Source of the DNA: Protonemura montana
Lineage: Eukaryota > Arthropoda > Insecta > Plecoptera > Nemouridae
Reading direction: 5' to 3'
Length of the DNA stretch: 64,000 nt
NCBI GenBank assembly: GCA_947568835.1
Contig: OX387606.1
Coordinates: forward strand, 1,178,001 to 1,242,000
The notes beneath the pieces were generated by a model. The model was not told the DNA's origin. It did no database searches and saw only the letters and a list, made by a program, of their open reading frames with translations. Both the position numbers and the translations under genes were made by a program. This document shows, piece after piece, positions 44,201 through 50,889 of this stretch (positions within the stretch are counted from its first letter, which is position 1; every line of letters begins with the position of its first letter).

Positions 44201-46980
44201 CCTCCTAGCATACCTGCATTGATGTACCTCCTAGCATACCTGCATTGATGTACCTCCTAGCATACCTGCATTGATGTACCTCCTAGCATACCTGCATTGA
44301 TGTACCTCCTAGCATACCTGCATTGATGTACCTCGTAGCATACCTGCATTGATGTACCTCCTAGCATACCTGCATTGATGTACCTCCTAGCATACCTGCA
44401 TTGATGTACCTCCTAGCATACCTGCATTGATGTACCTCCTAGCATACCTGCATTGATGTACCTCCTAGCATACCTGCATTGATGTACCTCCTAGCATACC
44501 TGCATTGATGTACCTCCTAGCATACCTGCATTGATGTACCTCCTAGCATACCTGCATTGATGTACCTCCTAGCATACCTGCATTGATGTACCTCCTAGCA
44601 TACCTGCATTGATGTACCTCCTAGCATACCTGCATTGATGTACCTCCTAGCATACCTGCATTGATGTACCTCCTAGCATACCTGCATTGATGTACCTCCT
44701 AGCATACCTGCATTGATGTACCTCCTAGCATACCTGCATTGATGTACCTCCTAGCATACCTGCATTGATGTACCTCCTAGCATACCTGCATTGATGTACC
44801 TCCTAGCATACCTGCATTGATGTACCTCCTAGCATACCTGCATTGATGTACCTCCTAGCATACCTGCATTGATGTACCTCCTAGCATACCTGCATTGATG
44901 TACCTCCTAGCATACCTGCATTGATGTACCTCCTAGCATACCTGCATTGATGTACCTCCTAGCATACCTGCATTGATGTACCTCCTAGCATACCTGCATT
45001 GATGTACCTCCTAGCATACCTGCATTGATGTACCTCCTAGCATACCTGCATTGATGTACCTCGTAGTATACCTGCATTGATGTACCTCCTAGCATACCTG
45101 CATTGATGTACCTCCTAGCATACCTGCATTGATGTACCTCCTAGCATACCTGCATTGATGTACCTCCTAGCATACCTGCATTGATGTACCTCCTAGCATA
45201 CCTGCATTGATGTACCTCCTAGCATACCTGCATTGATGTACCTCGTAGCATACCTGCATTGATGTACCTCCTAGCATACCTGCATTGATGTACCTCCTAG
45301 CATACCTGCATTGATGTACCTCCTAGCATACCTGCATTGATGTACCTCCTAGCATACCTGCATTGATGTACCTCCTAGCATACCTGCATTGATGTACCTC
45401 CTAGCATACCTGCATTGATGTACCTCCTAGCATACCTGCATTGATGTACCTCCTAGCATACCTGCATTGATGTACCTCCTAGCATACCTGCATTGATGTA
45501 CCTCCTAGCATACCTGCATTGATGTACCTCCTAGCATACCTGCATTGATGTACCTCCTAGCATACCTGCATTGATGTACCTCCTAGCATACCTGCATTGA
45601 TGTACCACCTAGCATACCTGCATTGATGTACCTCCTAGCATACCTGCATTGATGTACCTCCTAGCATACCTGCATTGATGTACCTCCTAGCATACCTGCA
45701 TTGATGTACCTCCTAGCATACCTGCATTGATGTACCTCCTAGCATACCTGCATTGATGTACCTCCTAGCATACCTGCATTGATGTACCTCCTAGCATACC
45801 TGCATTGATGTACCTCCTAGCATACCTGCATTGATGTACCTCCTAGCATACCTGCATTGATGTACCTCCTAGCATACCTGCATTGATGTACCTCCTAGCA
45901 TACCTGCATTGATGTACCTCCTAGCATACCTGCATTGATGTACCTCCTAGCATACCTGCATTGATGTACCTCCTAGCATACCTGCATTGATGTACCTCCT
46001 AGCATACCTGCATTGATGTACCTCCTAGCATACCTGCATTGATGTACCTCCTAGCATACCTGCATTGATGTACCTCCTAGCATACCTGCATTGATGTACC
46101 TCCTAGCATACCTGCATTGATGTACCTCCTAGCATACCTGCATTGATGTACCTCCTAGCATACCTGCATTGATGTACCTCCTAGATTACCTGCATTGATG
46201 TACCTCCTAGCATACCTGCATTGATGTTCCTCCTAGCATACCTGCATTGATGTACCTCCTAGCATACCTGCATTGATGTACCTCCTAGCATACCTGCATT
46301 GATGTACCTCGTAGTATACCTGCATTGGTGTACCTCGTAGTATACCCGTATTGCTTATCCATCATTCCAGCCTTGACAAACAACAGTAAATAGGGATTGG
46401 CAATGCGACATACGCAAACTGAAGGCTTGCTTTTTGTAATGTGTTCACTGGCTTTTGAGAAGATATCTGGGACTTTGGGAAGATCATGGGATTCAAAATT
46501 CCGGGGGAACGATTCGTTGTAGTTTGCCATGAGAGTTTAGCTAAACTGAAGCGTGCAAGAGCACGAGCTAGCTGGGAGACAGTGCAGTGATATGGAGTTT
46601 AGGCTTCTACGATCCAGATAATGTTTATAACGAATGACCATGGCTTATAATGCATACCTGGTATGGCCGCAGTCCCAGGTGACTGGATCGAGCGGCACCG
46701 CGCGGCATCGCACGCACCCGAACCCGTGCGCAGCCGTCTGCGGATGCTGCGCACGTCTCACCGCGGCGATGAGCGCGTGCGCAGCCGGCCAGTACGAGTC
46801 GCCGGCGCGCGGTGCACGCAGCCGCGAGAGAGCGTCTAGTGCGTGGCGCCAACGCGCGTCGGCCTTGGTGGCGCACGCCGGGAACGTGTGTTGGTCGGCG
46901 GCGGGCGTCGCGGCGACGTCGGCGTCGACGTCCATCGCCATCTTGTCCGGCGCGCCACGGCCGCCCCATGACGTCGCGCC
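23033..46980 (-). CDS. LONRF: LON peptidase N-terminal domain and RING finger protein
   Basis: Eight exons on the minus strand with matching phases: 46658-46980, 38571-38785, 33758-33876, 32777-33160, 28678-28962, 27643-27802, 25318-25517 and 23033-23263, about 638 residues from 46980. Order is RING1, TPR-like helices, RING2, Lon substrate-binding domain, as in vertebrate LONRF1-3. Such proteins are likely E3 ubiquitin ligases for faulty or oxidised proteins. RING1 is completed across a splice junction. The 5' end is open: ATG at 46941 could start it, but an acceptor at 46981 suggests an upstream exon. Introns are swollen by repeats. Which vertebrate paralogue it matches cannot be said. Confidence 0.92.
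23711..24279. mobile_element. Possible MITE with 22-bp inverted ends
   Basis: AATAGGGAAATCTCTTTAAAT at the left and, inverted, AATAGGGAAATCTCC then TTTAAAT at the right, differing by one base insertion, 569 bp apart. AT-rich interior without a gene. No convincing target duplication, so the class is open. Confidence 0.55.
24301..25116. mobile_element. Non-autonomous hAT-like element 2
   Basis: 816 bp flanked by a perfect 8-bp duplication ACAGTACC (24293-24300 and 25117-25124). Ends are CAGTCTTGATTAAGTTCC and, inverted, CAGTGTTGAGTAGGAAC, the CAGTGTTG-type hAT terminus. Inside both ends lie repeated GGAACT/AGTTCC and GAACGCGTTAC motifs, as hAT subterminal repeats do. No transposase frame. Confidence 0.88.
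25125..25196 (+). mobile_element. SINE 3' tail fragment
   Basis: ATAATAATAAAATAACCC followed by ATTGCAAGCGTTTGCAAT and TTAAAT matches the tails of the tRNA-derived SINEs at 28017 and 54926. Head absent. Confidence 0.75.
25318..25517 (-). CDS. LONRF: LONRF exon 7 (Lon domain C-terminal part)
   Basis: Phase 1 start, phase 0 end. Encodes GLVDLHDGVRAAAVRWL and later NSDDGPAWAWWLLTVLPLGP. The pattern GPAW.WW.L.VLP is a strong LONRF signature. Donor CAG|GTTAGC. Confidence 0.9.
25640..27225 (+). mobile_element. LINE 3' end with 84-bp VNTR in its 3' UTR
   Basis: 25690-25803 encodes the last residues of a LINE ORF2 (MYDKLPSSLKDIKDLLQFKR, NFLAKAYYSIDEF, stop), then a 3' UTR with an 84-bp tandem array and an end at CAATAAAGGAAATCAATG near 27210. 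It lies in LONRF intron 6. Confidence 0.75.
25928..27090 (+). repeat. 84-bp tandem array (about 14 copies)
   Basis: Unit begins AGTATCATAGTTTGTAGG, contains the small palindrome GTAGGTATGTTCCTAC and ends in TTATTATCATTATTACTAT. Copies are almost identical, with an A/T switch at one base (TATTACCAC or TATTTCCAC), which suggests recent amplification. Confidence 0.95.
27226..27642 (-). other. LONRF intron 6 remainder
   Basis: AT-rich intronic sequence between the LINE tail and exon 6; nothing else seen. Confidence 0.5.
27643..27802 (-). CDS. LONRF: LONRF exon 6 (Lon domain middle)
   Basis: VIADWVQLSDGCSIVTTTG then TRRFRIIKRGETDGYHTAQV. The pattern DG.S...T.G.RRFR....G..DGY.TA is shared by LONRF and Lon N-domains. 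Acceptor GGTTGCAG, donor CAAG|GTAAGT. Confidence 0.92.
28017..28196 (+). mobile_element. tRNA-derived SINE
   Basis: A tRNA-like head with A box TAGCTCAATTGGTTAGAGC and B box GGTTCGAGTCC about 30 bp apart can drive Pol III. Next come CTTGAGACGG and the tail AATAATAAAATAACCC with ATTGCAAGCGTTTGCAAT. GTCTCAA at 27997 and TTGAGAC at 28095 bracket the head as an inverted repeat. It lies in LONRF intron 5. A working tRNA is unlikely because the acceptor stem does not close well. Confidence 0.82.
28678..28962 (-). CDS. LONRF: LONRF exon 5 (Lon domain N-terminal part)
   Basis: Ninety-five codons in phase 0. Contains NLPLFVCTTAFPSVACPLFV, YEPRYRAMVRA and RVFGMVPS, the hallmark start of the Lon substrate-binding domain (P.FVCT.A.P..PCPL.V.EPRYR). 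Confidence 0.94.
29080..31594 (-). mobile_element. 5S-derived SINE with about 24-unit internal VNTR and target duplication
   Basis: Minus-strand element. Its 3' end is an A-rich tail (29080-29100), then the body (GTGTTTAACGACG, GGTGCCGGCACG, CCTTCCGAAGGACGG) to about 29379, then about 24 tandem 91-bp units derived from 5S rRNA up to 31594. The 5S head is missing, so it is 5' truncated within a unit. AATAAGATGCTA occurs exactly at 29068-29079 and 31595-31606, a 12-bp target duplication, so the element is bounded precisely. It lies in LONRF intron 4. Confidence 0.92.
29380..31594 (-). repeat. 91-bp array of the 5S rRNA 3' half plus linker
   Basis: About 24 copies. On the minus strand a unit has AGTTAAGCAACACTGCGC, GGTCAGGTATTGGATGGGT and GACC (5S-like), then ATCATACACATGACCAG and GGTTGGAGGGATGAA (linker). 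Variants such as CTACCAAACAG for CTCCCGAACAG recur at intervals, suggesting amplification of small blocks. Confidence 0.95.
31607..32776 (-). other. LONRF intron 4 remainder
   Basis: No exon. A 45-bp segment at 32098 recurs near 32571 (ACACAATTACTATGTAAAT in both), bracketing a plus-strand stretch that reads RDLNWGNLGERRNRSLILA and resembles the end of a LINE ORF2. It may be a LINE remnant. Confidence 0.4.
32777..33160 (-). CDS. LONRF: LONRF exon 4 (TPR end and RING2)
   Basis: 128 codons in phase 0. Starts with a TPR-like helix pair (GHYRRSLALSALRRDEDALS), passes an Ala/Arg-rich helical stretch and ends with a complete C3HC4 RING: CVLC, then C-x-H-x2-C-x2-C in CGHTYCAAC, then CPLC. VTTPCGHTYC is typical of LONRF RING2. 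Confidence 0.95.
33198..33280. repeat. Two-copy direct repeat of about 40 bp
   Basis: GACAATCTTTTTAAAACC and CTGAGACCGTAGTTGAAA occur twice in tandem, about 40 bp upstream (on the minus strand) of the exon 4 acceptor. Confidence 0.9.
33758..33876 (-). CDS. LONRF: LONRF exon 3 (TPR)
   Basis: 119 bp, joins exon 2 in phase to make DSDPRDHVALCARSRALLRG and runs to ARPDWGE before donor GAG|GTAAGG. The pattern ALL..G...EAL.D.D.A....P.W is TPR-like. Confidence 0.88.
34160..34793 (-). mobile_element. 5S-derived SINE, full length with 5S head and three units
   Basis: Minus-strand element bounded by the 12-bp duplication CCAATTTAAACA (34148-34159 and 34794-34805). From its 5' end it has a 5S-like head (GACCGAACGG, ACACCGGTTCTCG, TAGATCACCGAAATTAAGC), the 5S 3' half, two further 91-bp units, the body (CCGAAGGACGG, GGTGCCGGC, GTGTTTAACGACG in one or other strand) and an A-rich tail. 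A 5S head makes this a SINE3-type element, with an internal type 1 Pol III promoter. It is the best reference copy in the window. Confidence 0.93.
34806..35370 (-). other. LONRF intron 2, unassigned part
   Basis: Holds one single E-box CCACGTGG near 34944 and an imperfect inverted repeat near 35119-35185 (CCCCTGTGCGTAGGC and, inverted, CCCCTGCGTGCTAGGC). No exon seen. Confidence 0.45.
35372..35521. repeat. Imperfect 8-15-bp CATAGGGG array
   Basis: Blocks of CATAGGGG and GCATAGGGGG repeat about 16 times. The minus strand reads Cys-Pro-Tyr-rich nonsense because of the periodicity. It is purine-rich with G runs on the plus strand. Confidence 0.9.
35638..35966 (-). mobile_element. 5S-derived SINE, diverged single-unit copy
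   Basis: Minus strand: 5S-like head (ACCAAACGGTC...GCAACACTGCGC), one unit (GACCATCATACACATGACC, GGTTGGAGGGAT) and a shorter, diverged body ending GTTTTGAC-like then CAATAAACATTTGG. Older than the others by divergence. No clear target duplication. Confidence 0.8.
36440..36883. mobile_element. Fold-back element with about 185-bp inverted arms
   Basis: Left arm about 36440-36625 and right arm about 36693-36883 are inverted copies around a loop of about 70 bp. Matching blocks include GAAAGATGGCCGCCAAATG, CTACCTTACCGACAAAAATG and GTACCGGAACATCACGTTAAG. Arms differ by scattered changes (about 90% alike by eye). Possibly a MITE; the transcript of LONRF intron 2 would form a long hairpin here. Confidence 0.88.
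36884..37252 (-). other. LONRF intron 2, GC-rich unassigned part
   Basis: Includes a 12-G run near 37040 and a CpG/GCGCGC-rich stretch. No exon recognised. Confidence 0.45.
37253..38130. repeat. 14-bp array GGTACCATAGCCCC (about 62 copies)
   Basis: Nearly perfect units, each with a KpnI-type palindrome GGTACC in most copies; variants CAGTACC, GGCACC and a few shortened units. Long minus frames reading Gly-Tyr-Gly-Thr-Gly-like peptides are due to periodicity and not called. Confidence 0.97.
38131..38220. repeat. Short repeat TTGCATTGCAGCTGAATGCAG
   Basis: Three tandem copies of a 27-bp unit containing GCTAGTTGCATTGCAG and TGAATGCAGTT lie next to the 14-bp array. Confidence 0.85.
38522..38569 (-). 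other. 5S rRNA-like remnant at the LONRF exon 2 donor
   Basis: Minus strand GAGTTAAGCAAC, 24 bases, GGGTGACCGCTG. Spacing and both blocks equal those of 5S rRNA positions in box A and box C. It begins only two bases inside the intron, so the 5S block overlaps the donor GTGAGTTAAG. Confidence 0.65.
38571..38785 (-). CDS. LONRF: LONRF exon 2 (RING1 end and TPR start)
   Basis: Acceptor TTCTTGCAG. Completes RING1 with CRGC and CARC, then LRTAPTHLEVNVLVRSLVDK and WFPLEA, the helix that follows RING1 in LONRF proteins, and a TPR helix (QFLHLVAHKLCDQAVVQLDA). Donor TCTG|GTGAGT. Confidence 0.88.
38890..46345. repeat. 26-bp minisatellite, about 285 copies, in LONRF intron 1
   Basis: 7.4 kb of a 26-bp unit made of TACCTCCTAG, CATACCTGCA and TTGATG. 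Common variants are CCTCGTAG, AGTATACC and TTGGTG; a few units carry single changes. CCTCGTAG units recur about every 104 bp at the start, hinting at a four-unit higher-order pattern, and become rarer in the middle. Stops in every frame exclude coding. On the strand of LONRF RNA each unit contains CAGGTATGC and GAGGTACAT. Confidence 0.98.
46346..46657 (-). other. LONRF intron 1, 5' part
   Basis: About 310 bp between the minisatellite and exon 1. A short minus frame (46285-46530) runs into the array and has no recognised homology. Confidence 0.5.
46658..46980 (-). CDS. LONRF: LONRF first recognised exon (N-terminus and RING1 start)
   Basis: Ala/Arg-rich helical region, then GFGCVRC, PLDPVTWDCGHT: the first half of a C3HC4 RING, which exon 2 completes as CGHTSCRGC. 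Donor CCAG|GTATGC, acceptor GCTTTCAG at 46981-46982. ATG at 46941 is a possible start. Very GC-rich. Confidence 0.82.
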
Positions 46981-48260
46981 CTGAAAGCGGGCAAAACGGG
47001 GAAACGGAATACTTTAGCCAGAGCATTTTGCAACGGTGTTTGGCGACGCGCTGATCTCACAGCCGACAGAGTACCGTTGACTGAGCTACGACGCAGTTGC
47101 GAGTACACGACAAAGAAATTAACCTAACCGTAAATCACGCGGATACCGTGAAAAAAACTAAACACCGCAGATACGTTGCATTTACCAGCAGCGAAAGGTT
47201 GGCAAGTTCATATCTCGACCGCTATTCCGGGAGACTTCGTGAACAGGAGGAACGGTGGGACTTCATCCCCCAACTCGAGCAACAAGAAGTGGCAAAACAA
47301 ACAAACTGCAACCACTGCAACCATATAATCCTGCGCTTCGGATATCACAGATCCCGACAAATGTTTGATCGTTTCGCCAAGCCTTAATATACAACACTAG
47401 CTTTAAAACCAAGTGGTTATGTCAAATCCTCACAAGGTCAAAGCGCATGGTCTCTCCGGTGGTTGCTGCTTGCTGGTGAAGTACAATTGCTCCTGACGAC
47501 GGTGCTCCCTGCTGAAGTGGTCTGGTTGCTCTTATGGACAGCGCTGCACTAACGGCGATCGTCTGCTCGAGACTGGCCGGGTCTGCGCCGAGGCTCAAGC
47601 CGGCGACAATGGCCGTTACGTCACGGAGAGTCGAGTAGTCGGGCCGTGACGAGTTTCTCCGAGCGCCGCCGCGAAGGTGAAGGCCGCGTCGGCGTGAATC
47701 CAGGTCACCCGTCGTCGTCGGTAGGGGCGCCACTGGGCGTGCAGCGTCCTGTGGCGGGGGTGGCATCGGCGGCGGGGTCAGAGGGCGTCGAAGCGGACGG
47801 CGATCGGGTGTGGAGGGCGATTGCGAAGGAATATGTCGAGGCACTTTGTTCGCTTATACCGGCGTGTAGAGGTGGATTTCCCAGAGCACTGGAGTTACGA
47901 CTTTGGCCCCAAGTGAAGACCGACTATGGCTTCAATCTGAGTGGACGCTGCTAAGATAAGAAGCTCCAGTATGAGGCGGCTCGAGAAGGGTAGGTGACGA
48001 CAGTACAGTGCACATCACATGCAACTTGCTTGGTCAGGCTACTTCTACATATGCCAGGACGGATTTTTCGGAGCACAGCGAAGGAAGGTGTCGGTGCAAA
48101 CTCAAGAAGGATTGTTTCGCCAGTGAGCGGACGCTGGAAATCTCCCAGCTGAGTCCCAAAAGAGATGTGGAAGCGTTGATGGAGATCCCTGGAGGACGCT
48201 GCTGACTGCGGCTAGCGACTGGCGGAGATCGGTGTACTGGCAGTTCGGTGGTGCAACGAC
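46981..48260 (-). other. GC-rich LONRF upstream region
   Basis: CpG-rich, especially 47420-47850, where long frames exist on both strands (about 140 residues minus, 100 plus). Neither resembles a known family, and GC-rich DNA yields such frames by chance. It may hold a 5' exon or the promoter of LONRF. Confidence 0.4.
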
Positions 48261-48955
48261 TTACATAACCCCGGCGGCGGCGGCGGCGGCGGAGGAGGAC
48301 GTAATGGGTTAGATAAACATAACGCGCGCGGCGCTAGCCTTACGTAAGGCTCCATCAACGCCGCCATTGTGTTCGCGTCGTTGGCGATGACGGCGACACC
48401 CTCCCGGGGTTAACCACCCCCAAGCGGCACTCGAAGAATCCAAGCGCATTACGTAGCATGTGTGTCGCTTTATACAGTTTTGTGGGTTTAGGTACCCTTT
48501 AATCTTTGGTTACGACTTCTAGAAAAAATGCTACGGACAGGAAATTAATTTATTTTTGTGGTATTCATCCGCAAGAATGATAGTTAGTACTGAGGCACCA
48601 TAAGTATATTCCTTAGGTAAAGAGGCGTGAATATTCCCCAGCCCTTCCTCTGCTCGTTGTCACCAGGGCTGTAACCAAATTCAAATATTGGTTGGGCGAA
48701 GTGGCTTAGACCCGTGGTTGGATGTTGATTCTGGAAACGGTTTCGCTCTGTCCTGAGTTGATTTCAATCGATTTCAATTGATTTTCAAAAGCTCCTTGGA
48801 GACATCTCATGACTGTGATCGCCATGACATGTCGGTACCAGCATTGGTATTTTAGGACCGAAATGAACTCAATAGAGACCGAAACCGTTAGTGCAATCAA
48901 CAAGTAAAACATTGGTTTCAGAAGTAAACGTTGGAACGCAACAATGCGAGCATGC

Positions 48956-48969
48956 CACGTGGCCACGTG
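48956..48969. promoter_or_regulatory. Double E-box CACGTG-GC-CACGTG
   Basis: CCACGTGGCCACGTGG carries two canonical E-boxes two bases apart, within the D-box cluster. bHLH factors such as CLOCK/BMAL1 and MYC/MAX bind CACGTG, though the spacing is shorter than the usual 6-7 bp of clock double E-boxes. Confidence 0.55.
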
Positions 48970-49568
48970 GAATAAACTCTCAGCACTTCCATAATATTCC
49001 TCGCCTCGACGGAGACAGGATTATCCAGAGAAGAGTGCTGCTAGTCTAACAAAATGCATCCAGGGAAGAGCCTCTCCCCTGGAATCTTACTCCGAGTCTG
49101 GCCACCATCCCAACTAAACCGAACACTCCCAAGCTTAGCGCCCTCTGGCCAGCGACCGTGGCGATCCACGAACCCAAGACGTGCATTGAGTACGCGTCGT
49201 GTGCATTGCATGAGGTAAACAGTAAAACAGGCGACCGCGGTTACGTAATGATCCCCGCGTTAGGCCTCCTCGACGGCGTCGTCGTCGCCGATCTCGGGGA
49301 TCGAACCCGGCTATACTTAGCATGGTTACGTAACCAGCGGCGTGCGGTTTACATATCGTCATCGTGATGGGGAGACGACGCCCCGGGGGTGAGGGGGAGG
49401 GGTTTTGAGATGCCTTGCAAGGAGTCTGTCAGGGGAGTCCATCGAGAGGATCGGTGAGGATTGGGGGACTAGGGAGCACATCCGGTCGACGGAAATCGAC
49501 AACGGTTATGTAACCACATAAGTGACGTAGGACCCTTTGTCTTACGCCGAAATACGGGGGGGTGAAAA

Positions 49569-49587
49569 GGGGGGGGGGGGGGGGGGG
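49569..49587 (+). repeat. Run of 19 G
   Basis: Uninterrupted poly-G preceded by AAAA; prone to sequencing-length error and able to form quadruplex. Confidence 0.9.
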
Positions 49588-50479
49588 CGTGAAGGTGACA
49601 GAAGGTTTGACATTTGACACGAGGTCGCTCATCCGCTCCAGCAGGCCGAGCCCTAGAGTCGTTGACGTGAAGCTATGAAGAGCGACGAGCATGGATGACA
49701 ACCCCGCGTGACATTGACACTCTTACGTAACTTATCGCAGGGGGGGGACGTTGATGGGGTGGGCGACTTAATTAAAATAGTTGCCCTCTCACGACGCACT
49801 TTGCCCGTGACGTAAAGCCCTTTGTTCTCCGTAACGAGCAACGTGACCGTTTGCAAGTCTCATTACGGCAGACACCCTTATGTAACAATGTGTGTACAGA
49901 AGCAGGGGCCGAGACGGGCCGAGAGCGGGATTCCTCGCTTTAGCGGCAAACACATTACACATAGCGAGGAAAGACGTTACTACGATGCTCATTGAACGGT
50001 AAACTGCTAAGACACACCCTCTGACAGCCCATCACATGTGCACCCTTATATTACCAAGCATGAGACATGAAACTAGCAGAGAAATGGTTAGATAACAGGT
50101 TGACGGCTGGCCTTTGTGCCGAGACCTTGTGCGTTGGAGGCGGCTGTGTGGTTTCGGCACGTAGTTTTGGACAAGTACGAGGGTGTACTTACATGCTTTA
50201 CTAGCTCCAGGTTCGTTTACCGATGCTGTCGCCCACCAGGGCCCTCAGAAGGCGCGAAAAAGTGCTCTGAAGTGTCAGTCCTCTCGCGTCGTCGACTCCA
50301 CTGACGCCATTACGAACCGTGATCTCATTCGTTGACCGGGACGACACCTAGCTGCTAACGGCGACAACGAAGCGAAAGTAGCGCTCTCTAGTAGCAAAGC
50401 TAGAACATTACGGATTTGATTTTGGGCGGGCAGCTGACATCAAAAGAGTAGAAAACCTGTTGGACCTATTTTATGTTTA

Positions 50480-50885
50480 TGTTATATGGTATTCTATGAT
50501 ATTGTTTGGTATTCTATGATATCGTATGATTTTGTTTGGTATTCTTTGGTATTCTATGGTATTGTATGGTATTCTATGGTATTCTATGGTAATTTATGGT
50601 ATTTTATGGTATTCTATTGTATACTTTGGTATTCTATGGTGTTCTATGGTATTTTATAGTATTCTATGGAGTTTTATGGTATTCTATGATATTGTTTGTT
50701 ATTCTATGATATTGTATAGTATTGTATGGTATTCTTTGGTATTCCATGGTATTGTTTGGTATTCTATGGTGTTCTATAGTATTCTATGATATTGTTTGGT
50801 ATTCTATGGTATTCTATGGTATTCTATGGTATCCTTTAGTATTCCATGGTGTTCAATGGTATTCTATGGTATTGTATGGTATTGC
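50480..50885. repeat. 10-bp array TATTCTATGG (about 38 units)
   Basis: Degenerate repeats of GGTATTCTAT with GTA/TTT variants. Frames reading Tyr-Gly-Ile-Leu-Trp-like peptides are artefacts. Confidence 0.93.
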
Positions 50886-50889
50886 ATGG

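Larger units (their letters stand above)
48261..49885. promoter_or_regulatory. Cluster of seven D-box octamers (TTAYGTAA)
   Basis: Exact TTAYGTAA or its complement at 48261-48268, 48340-48347, 49241-49248, 49326-49333, 49506-49513, 49723-49730 and 49878-49885. Two are extended palindromes (CCTTACGTAAGG, GGTTACGTAACC). The PAR bZIP/NFIL3 consensus is RTTAYGTAAY. A near miss is TTACGTAG at 48449. In random sequence of equal base use about 0.1 would be expected in 1.6 kb. Confidence 0.65.

Noticed and set aside
38890-46345. CRISPR-like array
   Set aside because: Units are contiguous without unique spacers and the DNA is eukaryotic; it is a minisatellite.
46285-46530. 81-residue minus frame beside the 26-bp array
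   Set aside because: Runs into the array at its C-terminal end and lacks a recognisable domain; may be chance.
47422-47954. Gene in the GC-rich region (140-residue minus frame or 102-residue plus frame)
   Set aside because: Both strands are open, composition follows the GC-rich DNA and no family pattern is visible. It might be a LONRF 5' exon, but I cannot support it.
49240-49340. tRNA-like B box (GGTTCGATCCC on minus strand)
   Set aside because: No matching A box at the right distance, so neither a tRNA nor a SINE head can be supported.
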